Assembly (NCBI GenBank): GCA_041746105.1 | Contig: JBGTHP010000032.1 | Span: 183,960-247,959 of the forward strand | Reading direction: 5' to 3' | DNA: 64,000 nucleotides | Source of the DNA: JBFHRE01 sp041746105 | GTDB taxonomy: Bacteria > Actinomycetota > Acidimicrobiia > Spongiisociales > ZC4RG35 | Part shown: one piece after another, positions 25,280-33,605 of the stretch | Layout of the letters: every line of letters begins with the position of its first letter | Numbering within the stretch: the first letter of the stretch is position 1 | Position numbers and translations under genes: made by a program | Notes under the pieces: model-generated | Told to the model about the DNA's origin: nothing | Databases searched by the model: none | The model's input: the letters and a program-made list of their open reading frames with translations, nothing else

Positions 25280-26064
25280 GACGCACCGCGGGACGTGGGT
25301 TGATTGCACTGGCGATAGGGGCGCTGGCCTACCTCCATCTACCGATCCTCTTTGTTTTCCTTTACGCGTTCACGACCGAGGACGCCGCCTTCACCTTCCC
25401 GCCACCCGGGCTCACCACCAAATGGTTCGCCGTGGCGGCGGCCAACCAGGACATCCGTCAGGCACTGACATTGTCCCTGTCGGTGGCAGCCGTGGCCACG
25501 CTGACAGCATTGGTTCTCGGTTCGCTGGCGGCGGCGGCCGTCTGGCGCACGAAATTCTTCGGACGCGATGCGCTCAGCCTGTTCATCGTGCTGCCGATCG
25601 CTCTGCCAGGCATCATCACCGGCATCAGCCTCCGATCGGCGATCAGTGTGTCTGGCGTCCCTTTCTCGTTCTGGACGCTCGTCATCGGGCATGCCACTTT
25701 TTGCGTCGCCGTAGCCTTCAACAACGTGATCGCTCGGATGCGAAGGGTGTCGCCCAACCTGATTGAGGCCTCGGCCGACTTGGGTGCATCCGGGTGGCAG
25801 ACCTTCCGGCATGTCCTCCTGCCCCAACTCGGCTCGGCGATCGTCACCGGCGGCATGCTTGCTTTCGCTTTGAGCTTCGACGAGATCATCGTGACTACCT
25901 TCACCGCGGGCAACCAACAGACGCTCCCCATCTGGATCTTCTCGTCCCTCGTGCGCCCGCGCAATCGCCCCGTGACAAACGTCGTTGCGCTACTCGTCGT
26001 CGCCATCACCTTCATCCCCATCGTCCTCAGTCAGAGACTCGCAGCCAGAGCCGAGAACCAGTAA
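25276..26064 (+). CDS. potC: Polyamine ABC transporter permease, PotC type
   Basis: 262 residues with about six helices. EAA loop SPNLIEASADLGASGWQTFR; FVFLYAFTTEDAAFTFPPPG and SFDEIIVTTFTAGNQQTLPI are characteristic of PotC. Co-translated with potB. The aldehyde dehydrogenase follows after 17 bases. Confidence 0.9.
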   Translation: MRRTAGRGLIALAIGALAYLHLPILFVFLYAFTTEDAAFTFPPPGLTTKWFAVAAANQDIRQALTLSLSVAAVATLTALVLGSLAAAAVWRTKFFGRDALSLFIVLPIALPGIITGISLRSAISVSGVPFSFWTLVIGHATFCVAVAFNNVIARMRRVSPNLIEASADLGASGWQTFRHVLLPQLGSAIVTGGMLAFALSFDEIIVTTFTAGNQQTLPIWIFSSLVRPRNRPVTNVVALLVVAITFIPIVLSQRLAARAENQ

Positions 26065-26081
26065 CAAAGAAAGGAAGCCAG

Positions 26082-27509
26082 ATGCAGGCCTTCAAGAACT
26101 TCATCGACGGGAAGACGGTTGATGCCATCGACGGCGGAACGTCCGATGTGGTCAACCCTGCGACGGGAGAGGCATACGCCACTGCGCCGTTGTCGCGGGC
26201 AGCAGACATCGACGCCGCGATGCGAGCGGCCGAGCGCGCCTTCGAGCGGTGGCGGGACGCCACCCCATCCGAGCGGTCGTTGGCGCTCATTCGGCTCGCA
26301 GACGCGGTCGAGAACCGCGCCGACGAATTGGTGGCCCTCGAGGTCGAAAACACAGGCAAGCCGATCGCGCTCACCGCGAGCGAAGAGATCCCACCGATGG
26401 TCGACCAGATCCGATTTTTCGCAGGGGCGGCCCGCCATCTCGAAGGTAAAGCGGCGGCCGAATACATGACCAACATGACCTCCTTCGTCCGGCGCGAGCC
26501 GGTTGGTGTCTGCGCCCAGGTCTCTCCGTGGAACTACCCGATGATGATGGCCGTGTGGAAGTTCGCCCCGGCACTCGCCGCCGGCAACACCGTTGTCCTC
26601 AAACCTTCAGACACCACTCCGGCGACGACGACTCTCCTCGCCCAGATCGCGGCCGAGTTCCTACCGCCGGGAGTCCTCAACGTCGTGTGCGGAGACCGCG
26701 ACAGCGGTCGGGCAATGGTGGAACACCCGGTCCCGGCGATGGTTTCGGTCACCGGGTCGGTGCGCGCCGGCATGGAAGTGGCGGAATCGGCAGCGAAGTC
26801 CCTCAAGCGAGTTCACCTCGAATTGGGGGGAAAGGCGCCGGTGGTCGTTTTCGATGACGCCGACCTCGAGGCGGCGGCAGAGGGGATCGCCGTTGCCGGT
26901 TTCTTCAATGCCGGCCAGGACTGCACCGCTGCCACCCGAGTAATCGCTTCGCCAGGGATCTACGAAGACCTCGTCGCTGCGCTCGGGGCACAGGCCAAGG
27001 CGACCAAGACCGGGATGCCCGATGACGAGGACGTCTTGTTCGGTCCGGTCAACAACCCGAACCAGCTGAGTCGAGTCAGCGGATTCGTCGATAGGCGACC
27101 GAGCCACTCTGAACTCATCGCCGGTGGAAACTCGCTGCCTGGCAACGGCTTCTTTTACGAGCCGACAGTTGTGGCCGGCCTCCGCCAGGACGACGAAATG
27201 ATCCAGAACGAGGTGTTTGGACCCGTCATCACGGTTCAGAGATTCACCGATGAGGACGAGGCCGTTCGCTGGGCCAACGGCGTCGAATATGGCCTGGCTT
27301 CCAGCGTCTGGACCAGGGACTTCGGCCGGGGTATGAGGATGGCGCGGCGCCTCGAGTTCGGCTGTGTCTGGATCAATACCCATATCCCGCTCGTGGCAGA
27401 GATGCCCCATGGAGGTTACAAACGATCTGGCTACGGCAAAGATCTCTCGGCCTACGCACTGGATGACTACACGAGGATCAAGCACGTCATGGCCAACCTG
27501 GACTCATGA
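26082..27509 (+). CDS. Aminoaldehyde dehydrogenase (gamma-aminobutyraldehyde dehydrogenase-like)
   Basis: 475 residues. NAD-dependent oxidation of an aldehyde to an acid. Seen: NFIDGKTVDAIDGGTSDVVN, AQVSPWNYPMMMAVWKFAPA, VHLELGGKAPVVVFDDAD (catalytic Glu), FFNAGQDCTAATRV (catalytic Cys), EVFGPVITVQRF, and the C-terminal EMPHGGYKRSGYGKDLSAYA typical of 4-aminobutanal/betaine aldehyde types. AAAGGAAG precedes ATG 26082. Last in the polyamine transporter operon, so conversion of putrescine-derived 4-aminobutanal to GABA is likely. Confidence 0.88.
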   Translation: MQAFKNFIDGKTVDAIDGGTSDVVNPATGEAYATAPLSRAADIDAAMRAAERAFERWRDATPSERSLALIRLADAVENRADELVALEVENTGKPIALTASEEIPPMVDQIRFFAGAARHLEGKAAAEYMTNMTSFVRREPVGVCAQVSPWNYPMMMAVWKFAPALAAGNTVVLKPSDTTPATTTLLAQIAAEFLPPGVLNVVCGDRDSGRAMVEHPVPAMVSVTGSVRAGMEVAESAAKSLKRVHLELGGKAPVVVFDDADLEAAAEGIAVAGFFNAGQDCTAATRVIASPGIYEDLVAALGAQAKATKTGMPDDEDVLFGPVNNPNQLSRVSGFVDRRPSHSELIAGGNSLPGNGFFYEPTVVAGLRQDDEMIQNEVFGPVITVQRFTDEDEAVRWANGVEYGLASSVWTRDFGRGMRMARRLEFGCVWINTHIPLVAEMPHGGYKRSGYGKDLSAYALDDYTRIKHVMANLDS

Positions 27510-27638
27510 CGCGTCCGAGTCGGCGCCATCAACTGGCTCACCGACCGCATGGATGAGGTCGGTGCCGTCCTGCGATCGAGTGAGACCGCCGTTACCGCCA
27601 AGTTGGATCAACTGAAAGCCCTCACGCAGTCCAAGTTC
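27510..27638. other. Intergenic region between convergent genes
   Basis: A forward 50-codon frame (27549-27701) reads MDEVGAVLRSSETAVTAKLD but overlaps the glycosyltransferase 3' end and has no ribosome site. I see no clear terminator. Confidence 0.35.
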
Positions 27639-29156
27639 TCAAATGTGCTCCAACCAGGCCAGGTCCTCCTCAAGATGGGCGACGGACGTTCCGGCGTATA
27701 AAGCGCGACTAGTTGATTGGCCGCGCGGGTCGGTTGTCACAATGGTCGGCGCCGGGGCACCTACGGTCTTGAATCCTTTTCTGTCCATCGTCCCCCATCC
27801 CCCGGTTTTCCTCAAGAACTCGATGATGCCTCGCAGGCGCCACAGACTGGTCAACTGGCGATAGCCCAGGTTGTCGAGCAGCGAGAAAAGAGTCAGCTTC
27901 ACAACGTGCCGTCTCAACGGATAACGCCGGTAGGTCAACTCCTCCAGCGCCACGGCCGCCACGGACAACAACATTCCCCAACCAACCGAGATCAGATAGA
28001 AGGCGAACGCGTACTCCCAGGAGAGGTAACCGAATGCGGCTGCGATCGGGAGGCTGACGTAGCCGATCACCTCGACGACCGGCCCCAACGCCTCGAATAT
28101 CACGAAGACCGGCATCGCGAAACGGCCGAATACGCCCTGACGCGGTTCGACCATCGCTTCGCGATGACGCCACAACGTTTCCATCAGCCCACGCTGCCAC
28201 CGTCGTCGTTGTCGTGACAGAATCTTGAGGCTCTCTGGTGCTTCGGTCCAACACACCGGATCAGGGACAAACGCGACCTCATATTCGTGACCTTCACGCC
28301 GCATGATCCGGTGAATCCTGACCACCAACTCCATATCTTCCCCAACGGTGTTCGTGTCATAACCACCGATATCGACCAGAACCGATTTCTTGAACACACC
28401 AAAGGCGCCGCTCACGATCATCAGTGAGCCGACGGCCGCCCATGCCATTCGACCGACGAGAAACGCCCGCAGATACTCGACTACCTGAAGGGTGGGCAAC
28501 CATTTCGCCGGAAGTCTGATGTCGGTGACCCGGCCGTTGCGGACATCGCACCCATTCGCGATTCGAACGATGCCTCCGGTTGCCACGACCTTGGGGTTGT
28601 CGACGATCGGCGCCATCACCCGCAACAACGCCTGTTCTTCGAGGATCGCGTCGGCATCTACGGCACAGACATACGGATAACGGGCCAGGTTGATTCCGCA
28701 GTTGAGGGCGTCGGCCTTACCTCCGTTCTCTTTGGAGACCACTGTGAGTATGGGGGACCGCCTCGAAACGAAGACCTGTTTCACCTCCTCCGTGCGCACG
28801 TCACCGCGGATTACCCGCCGCACCGGAATGAGGTCGAACGCCTGTCGCAATCGGACAAGTGTGTCGTCTGTGGACCCGTCATCGACCACCAAGATCTCCA
28901 TTTCGGGGTATCGCAACTGGAGCAAGGACCGAACACTCTCGACAACTCCGGCCTCCTCGTTGAAGGCCGGAAGCAGAAGGCTCACTGGCGGCGTCAGCGG
29001 TGATCGAAACATCTCATCGGTGGTGAGGGAGCCTTCCCCCTGGTGGTGTTTCCTGATTGCGCGCGCCGCCACGATGGTGAAGGACGAGAACATGAGGTTG
29101 AGGCCGATCGAGTACAGGATCACGACCACGCCAAAGACCATGAAAAAGGTTCTCAT
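27639..29156 (-). CDS. Membrane glycosyltransferase family 2 (processive, polysaccharide synthase-like)
   Basis: 505 residues. One N-terminal helix (FFMVFGVVVILYSIGLNLMF), cytoplasmic GT-A domain, and three or so C-terminal helices. Seen: LPAFNEEAGVVESVRSLL, ILVVDDGSTDDTL, CAVDADAILEE (DxD), VGEDMELVVRIH (ED base), and RQRRRWQRGLMETLW (QxxRW). This set marks processive beta-glycosyltransferases such as poly-GlcNAc or cellulose synthases. ATG overlaps the stop of the HEAT-repeat gene upstream. Export of a surface polysaccharide is inferred. Confidence 0.88.
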   Translation of the reverse strand: MRTFFMVFGVVVILYSIGLNLMFSSFTIVAARAIRKHHQGEGSLTTDEMFRSPLTPPVSLLLPAFNEEAGVVESVRSLLQLRYPEMEILVVDDGSTDDTLVRLRQAFDLIPVRRVIRGDVRTEEVKQVFVSRRSPILTVVSKENGGKADALNCGINLARYPYVCAVDADAILEEQALLRVMAPIVDNPKVVATGGIVRIANGCDVRNGRVTDIRLPAKWLPTLQVVEYLRAFLVGRMAWAAVGSLMIVSGAFGVFKKSVLVDIGGYDTNTVGEDMELVVRIHRIMRREGHEYEVAFVPDPVCWTEAPESLKILSRQRRRWQRGLMETLWRHREAMVEPRQGVFGRFAMPVFVIFEALGPVVEVIGYVSLPIAAAFGYLSWEYAFAFYLISVGWGMLLSVAAVALEELTYRRYPLRRHVVKLTLFSLLDNLGYRQLTSLWRLRGIIEFLRKTGGWGTMDRKGFKTVGAPAPTIVTTDPRGQSTSRALYAGTSVAHLEEDLAWLEHI

Positions 29157-30157
29157 GGTCGCACCGCCAGTAGATCGATCGCCTCGCGCAGATGGGGAGA
29201 GGCCTCGAACCGAAACCCTGAAGCGACGAGAACTTCGGGTGCGAGCATGCCGACGGCCTTGGCGGCGGCGGCCGCAGGCAGAAACTCATCTTCTTGGGCC
29301 ATGTCGATGAGCCGCCATATGTACTCGCGCATGCCCAACTCGGCTATCGCGGTGGCGGCCGCCGCGCGCACGTATGGGACCGGATCGTTCAACAGATCCG
29401 AGATGACTGTCGCCGCCGAGCGTGACCCGAGGCGGCCGAGTGCCCTCGCCACCGCCACTCTCACGCTGGGGACAGGGTCATCGATGGCAGTTGCGAGATT
29501 TGGCGCAATCCCCATTGCCATACGCCCCAACAACTCTGCCGCAACCGCCCTGACCCCCGGTTCTGGCGAGAGCATGAGGGCATCCAACTGCGGGGCGGCG
29601 GCCGAGCCGATGTCGAGCAGGGCCTGGCCGCCGACAGCGCGCGCTATTTCTCCTCTAGCCAATGCCAACACCAGCGGTTCGACCGCGGCCGGGTCTTCAG
29701 AGCGACCCAGCGACCGAGTGGCGGCGTTGCGCACCCGACGGTCCTTGTCGCCGAGAGCATCTATCAGGACATCGGTTGCTTCAGCCCCGATGTCTCCAAG
29801 TCGGTAGGCGGCGGCCGCCCTTCTCCACCCCGCCCTCCGACAAAGCCCTGCCTCGATCTCGGCGGTGATCCCACGCTTCTTGGCGAGTTCGGCCAGTTCG
29901 TCCCGCGCTTCACCATGAATCACTTTGCCGTATCTGGCGAGAAGATCGGACAACGCTTGGCGCTCGATCCCTTCGAAGTCGAGATCGATGTCGTCACCGT
30001 CGATCCAGGCGAGCACCATCGGTTTGACGCGATCGACGGCCTCCTGATATCGCGTGCGGCGAGCGGAGCCGACGAACCGAAACCCGACAACGGCCAGAGT
30101 GAGCAACAGGTTGAACGCAACCATCGCCAGCGAGATCTGGACGAGCGGGCCGCTCAT
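29153..30157 (-). CDS. Membrane-anchored HEAT-repeat protein
   Basis: 334 residues. An N-terminal membrane helix (ISLAMVAFNLLLTLAVVGF) is followed by a charged segment and, from about residue 120, repeated helical pairs: WRRAAAAYRLGDIGAEATDV, DRRVRNAATRSLGRSEDPAA, VRAVAAELLGRM, VRVAVARALGRLGSRSAATV and VRAAAATAIAELG. These are PBS-lyase/HEAT-type repeats, protein-interaction scaffolds. Both ends overlap neighbours by 4 bases, so it is co-translated with the response regulator and the glycosyltransferase, and probably links them. Confidence 0.82.
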   Translation of the reverse strand: MSGPLVQISLAMVAFNLLLTLAVVGFRFVGSARRTRYQEAVDRVKPMVLAWIDGDDIDLDFEGIERQALSDLLARYGKVIHGEARDELAELAKKRGITAEIEAGLCRRAGWRRAAAAYRLGDIGAEATDVLIDALGDKDRRVRNAATRSLGRSEDPAAVEPLVLALARGEIARAVGGQALLDIGSAAAPQLDALMLSPEPGVRAVAAELLGRMAMGIAPNLATAIDDPVPSVRVAVARALGRLGSRSAATVISDLLNDPVPYVRAAAATAIAELGMREYIWRLIDMAQEDEFLPAAAAAKAVGMLAPEVLVASGFRFEASPHLREAIDLLAVRP

Positions 30158-30555
30158 GGGCGCCTGGCAGCGAGGGCTTGAACCCGGTGGTGGAGCTCTT
30201 GGGGGCTGAAAGGTTTGGTGAGGTAGTCGTCCGCCCCGGCCTCGAATCCCTTGACTACATCGGACTCCTGGACGCGGGCGGTGAGAAGCATCACCGGGAG
30301 GTGGGCGAGTTCGGGGTCGGCTCTCATCGCTTCGATCACCTCGATCCCGGTGAGTTCTGGCATCATCCAGTCGAGGACAACCACCTGTGGACGCTTCAGG
30401 CGCGCCGCTTCCAAGGCTTCCATCCCGTTACGCGCCTGAATCACCCTCATCCCTGACCTTTCCAAACGGAATGTGATCAAGTCGAGGATGTCCGGGTCGT
30501 CATCGGCCACGAGCACAACTAGCTCGCCTACTGACGGCATCATGGTGTCCGCCAC
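30154..30555 (-). CDS. Single-domain response regulator (CheY-like)
   Basis: 133 residues, receiver domain only. Seen: VLVADDDPDILDLITFRLE (acidic pocket), the phospho-Asp in VVVLDWMMPELTG, Thr in LLTARVQ and Lys in DDYLTKPFSPQELHHRV. GTG 30555 is the longest start; ATG 30543 or 30540 is as likely. No output domain, so it must act on a partner protein; the HEAT-repeat protein encoded by the overlapping next gene is the obvious candidate. No histidine kinase lies beside it. Confidence 0.9.
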   Translation of the reverse strand: MADTMMPSVGELVVLVADDDPDILDLITFRLERSGMRVIQARNGMEALEAARLKRPQVVVLDWMMPELTGIEVIEAMRADPELAHLPVMLLTARVQESDVVKGFEAGADDYLTKPFSPQELHHRVQALAARRP

Positions 30556-30627
30556 ACGTTGGAGCTCATACAGCGCCTGTCGGCTTGAATCCGCCTCAAT
30601 TCAGCGGGTTCGGCCACAATCAGGCCG

Positions 30628-31416
30628 ATGGAAAGCGCCATCCAGGATCTCGCCGAAGAACAACAGTGGCTCGACTCGATCGTCGGCGAGCTCCCCGATT
30701 CAGATTGGGACGCGCTCACACCTGCCGAGCCTTGGACCGTAAGGGACCAGATCAGTCACATCGCATTTTTTGACGAAATGGCAGAGTTGTCGGCACGTGA
30801 TCCAGACCGCTTCAAGCAAGAGGTCGGGGCGGCGCTCATCGATGGTCTCGAGCCATATATTCAGCTGGCCATCGACAAGGGGCGCGGACTCTCGACGGCA
30901 GGCGTCCTGGAATGGTGGAGAGATGCCAGGAGGGAGTTACTTCGCCGGATGCACCACACAGACGGCGACCTCCGCCTCCCCTGGTATGGGCCGCCGATGC
31001 GGGCCGAGAGTTCCGTGACCGCCCGGCTGATGGAGACCTGGGCACACGGTCAGGACATCTGCGACGTTCTCGGCGTCGAGCGCCAACCCAACGCCCGCTT
31101 GTTTCGCATCGCCGAACTGGGAGTGAAGACGTTTCGCTTCTCGTTCGAGAACAGAGGACTGCCGGCACCGGGCGGCAAGGTGGCGGTGACGTTGACCGGA
31201 CCCGGTGGGAGTGTTCGAACCTGGAACTCCGAGTTTTCTTCAAAGGCATCGATAACGGGCCCGGTTGAAGACTTTTGTCTTGTGGTGGCTCAGAGGCGCA
31301 ATATCACCGACACCGCCATCGAGATCGAAGGCGACCTCGCCCGGCAATGGATGATGGTGGCCCAGATATTCGCCGGCCCTCCTGGCCCCGGACGCAAGGC
31401 AAAAGCCGACCGTTGA
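30628..31416 (+). CDS. TIGR03084-type metal-binding protein (DinB/mycothiol-dependent isomerase superfamily)
   Basis: 262 residues. DinB-like four-helix bundle: DWDALTPAEPWTVRDQISHI near the N-terminus and ARLMETWAHGQDICDVLGVE in the middle supply the usual His ligands, followed by a C-terminal beta-rich domain (LTGPGGSVRTW). This is the actinobacterial TIGR03084 layout. Function of the family is unknown; relatives are thiol-dependent transferases or isomerases. A weak CACAAT -10-like box lies 7 nt before ATG 30628. Confidence 0.8.
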   Translation: MESAIQDLAEEQQWLDSIVGELPDSDWDALTPAEPWTVRDQISHIAFFDEMAELSARDPDRFKQEVGAALIDGLEPYIQLAIDKGRGLSTAGVLEWWRDARRELLRRMHHTDGDLRLPWYGPPMRAESSVTARLMETWAHGQDICDVLGVERQPNARLFRIAELGVKTFRFSFENRGLPAPGGKVAVTLTGPGGSVRTWNSEFSSKASITGPVEDFCLVVAQRRNITDTAIEIEGDLARQWMMVAQIFAGPPGPGRKAKADR

Positions 31417-31437
31417 CTCCCGCCGGTCGACTGCGGC

Positions 31438-32592
31438 TCAATCGCCTACGGCGTCTCGCAGGAGAGCGGTATACAGCTCCGGTTCGATGAGGAATGAATC
31501 GTGTCCCTTGTTCGAGTGGACGGTGAACCTCCTTGCCGGCACTCCAGCCGCCTTGAGGCGCTGAACCATCTTCTCTTGCTCATCGGGGTAGAAGCAGACA
31601 TCGGAGTCGATGGTAAAGACCTGCCAACGCTGATTCCCGCACCGTCGGAGCAAATCCTCGAGCGTCTCATCATTTTCGGCTACTTCGGAGACCAGGTCGA
31701 ACTGCTGCCAGATCTCCATGATCCGCAGATAGGTGTTGGCATCAAATCGCTGCTGAAACTTTTGGCCCTGATGCAGCATGTACGACTCGAGGTGATGCCC
31801 GACGACATACCCGCCGAGGTTTTCTTTCTGCATGATTTCTTCACGGGCTCTTTCACGAAGAGCATCGAGGGAGACGAAAGTTTTGTGACCGATCATCCGC
31901 GCCAGGGCAAGCCCCAAAGCCGGCCCCGGCCCCGGGTAGTAGTCCCCTCCCTTGAACTCGGGATCGGTGACGATCGCAAACATCTGCTCGAAGTTGTGAA
32001 GAACCTGAAGGGATGTCGTCTCGAGACCGGCGGCGAGCGGGATCACGTTGGACACCCGATCGGGATACTTGGTGGCGATGACGGCACACATGAGACCTCC
32101 CACCGATCCACCCGTCACCGCGTGGATCCGGTTGATCCCCAACTCGTCGAGGAGGGCGACCTGGGCGTCGACGATGTCCGTCAGCGTCAGTTTTGGGAAG
32201 GCCGACCCATAAGGCCGACCGGTGGCTGGATCGATAGAAGCGGGGCCCGTCGAGCCGTAGCACCCACCGAGATAGTTGATACACATGACAGCGAACCGGT
32301 CGGTATCGAAACCGCGACCAGGTCCGATGTAGCCGTCCCACCACCCTTCATGCATCTCGTCGGTCCACATCTCGCCGATCTCGTCCACTTTCGGGTTGAT
32401 CCCGGCTGCATGCTGGCTGCCGGTCAAAGCATGGAAAACCAGGATCAGGTTGTCGCGAAAGTCGTTGAGTTCGCCATAGATCTCATAGGCAAGCGTGACT
32501 TCCTCGATCTGGTCGCCGTGTTGGGTGATGAACGGCTTTGCGAGGGTATGGAAACGCGTTTCGACTCTGCCCACGCCTTCCGACCTGTACAC
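31438..32592 (-). CDS. metX: Homoserine O-acetyltransferase
   Basis: 384 residues. Acetylates (or succinylates) L-homoserine, opening methionine synthesis. Alpha/beta-hydrolase fold with LVFHALTGSQHAAG, GPASIDPATGRPYG, nucleophile Ser in AVTGGSVGGLMC, Asp near DSDVCFYPDEQ and His in NKGHDSFLIEPE. The start is GTG 32592, with GGAGG about 10 bases upstream. A SAM riboswitch lies at 32740-32658 ahead of it. The upstream genes on the same strand are a hydrolase and metY, so the riboswitch sits inside a methionine gene cluster. Confidence 0.9.
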   Translation of the reverse strand: MYRSEGVGRVETRFHTLAKPFITQHGDQIEEVTLAYEIYGELNDFRDNLILVFHALTGSQHAAGINPKVDEIGEMWTDEMHEGWWDGYIGPGRGFDTDRFAVMCINYLGGCYGSTGPASIDPATGRPYGSAFPKLTLTDIVDAQVALLDELGINRIHAVTGGSVGGLMCAVIATKYPDRVSNVIPLAAGLETTSLQVLHNFEQMFAIVTDPEFKGGDYYPGPGPALGLALARMIGHKTFVSLDALRERAREEIMQKENLGGYVVGHHLESYMLHQGQKFQQRFDANTYLRIMEIWQQFDLVSEVAENDETLEDLLRRCGNQRWQVFTIDSDVCFYPDEQEKMVQRLKAAGVPARRFTVHSNKGHDSFLIEPELYTALLRDAVGD

Positions 32593-32657
32593 CAGCCATC
32601 GCCTCCTGTTGCTCGACGCGCTCTTTGAGCACCTCGGGCGGAGACCGCCTTCGGCGA

Positions 32658-32740
32658 CTCATCGTTCAGGCATTGGCACCGTGGGTTTTCCTCGGTTGCC
32701 GCGGCTTCGTCGGGCCTGTCCCTCCACCGCTCTCGATGAG
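32658..32740 (-). promoter_or_regulatory. SAM riboswitch (SAM-I clan) upstream of metX
   Basis: Read on the reverse strand: P1 CTCATCG (32740-32734) pairs perfectly with CGATGAG (32664-32658). Between them come GGTGGAGGGACAGGCCCGA, the kink-turn region GACGAAGCC, then CGGCAACC and GGTGCCAATGCC, the conserved core of S-box RNAs. At 83 nt it is shorter than usual, and P4 looks absent or minimal, so a SAM-I/IV variant is possible. Downstream GGCGGTCTCCGCC could form the switching hairpin before the GGAGG of metX. It should lower metX expression when SAM is high. Confidence 0.85.
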
Positions 32741-32792
32741 CGCGAAAAAGGAGTGTGCCAGGACCAGGTCCCGTTTTCAAGGGTCAGCCGGA

Positions 32793-33605
32793 TCACGCCG
32801 GGCCGGTCACCGGATTTGCCTTTGTGAACCAATCGACGATCAAGCCCTGGACCTCCACTGCCGCGTCGAGCATGCCCATGTGACCCGACTCCACCTCGGC
32901 CACCTCGGCTTTCGACAACATCGCCGCGAGTTTTCGCCCTGCCGCAGGATTGGCCATGCGGTCGGCCGTTCCCACCACGATCAGAGTTGGCGTTGTCACT
33001 CCGGGGGTGACGGCAGATGTTTCGAAGGCGGCGCAGGCGGCGAGATCTGAACCGAGCGACCGCTCCAACCCCTGCTCGAGCAGGCGGGCCGAAGTAGCCG
33101 CGTTCCACCAGCCGGGGTCAGAACGAGGGGCGAACCGGCCACCGCCGGTGTGTGACCAACCAACGATCAGATCGACCGCATGATGGTTGCCTGCCTGCGC
33201 CGCCTCCAGCAGTTCGGGATGTACCGCCATGGCGTCGGAGGTGCCGAGCAGCACCGCACGTTGAACCCGCCCTGGTGCCAACTGGGCGATCGACAGCACA
33301 ACGAAAGCCCCCATGGAATGGCCCACGAGCAAAAAACGGTCGACCCCGAGTCGGTCCAGAACAGCCAGCACCTGAGCCGCCATGTCAGAAATCACCGGCG
33401 CCGGTTCCCCCTCACTTCTGCCATGACCGGGGAGGTCGATGGCGAGCGGGGAGAACCCGAGATGGGCGAGGGCACGGGTCTGATATCTCCACACGGTGTG
33501 GTCCATGCCTGCCCCATGGATCAGAACCACGACCGGCTTCGATTGGTCGAAGTCGGCGCCGCCGGTGTGGAGGAACACCGCTCCCGACTCGGATTCGACT
33601 ATCAA
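32793..33605 (-). CDS. Alpha/beta-hydrolase
   Basis: 270 residues. Seen: VVVLIHGAGMDHTVWRYQ, AIDLPGHGRSEG, nucleophile Ser in LLVGHSMGAFVVLS, late Asp in IVVGTADRMANP and His in VESGHMGMLD. Its start overlaps the metY stop by 4 bases. The riboswitch and metX follow downstream. Position suggests a link to methionine metabolism, but sequence does not show a substrate. Confidence 0.85.
   Translation of the reverse strand: MIVESESGAVFLHTGGADFDQSKPVVVLIHGAGMDHTVWRYQTRALAHLGFSPLAIDLPGHGRSEGEPAPVISDMAAQVLAVLDRLGVDRFLLVGHSMGAFVVLSIAQLAPGRVQRAVLLGTSDAMAVHPELLEAAQAGNHHAVDLIVGWSHTGGGRFAPRSDPGWWNAATSARLLEQGLERSLGSDLAACAAFETSAVTPGVTTPTLIVVGTADRMANPAAGRKLAAMLSKAEVAEVESGHMGMLDAAVEVQGLIVDWFTKANPVTGPA

Noticed and set aside
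27549..27701. 50-codon forward frame after the aldehyde dehydrogenase
   Set aside because: Reads as plausible amphipathic sequence but overlaps the glycosyltransferase end, has no ribosome site and matches nothing I know.
31501..32628. 375-aa forward frame
   Set aside because: Antisense to metX; no protein-like features.
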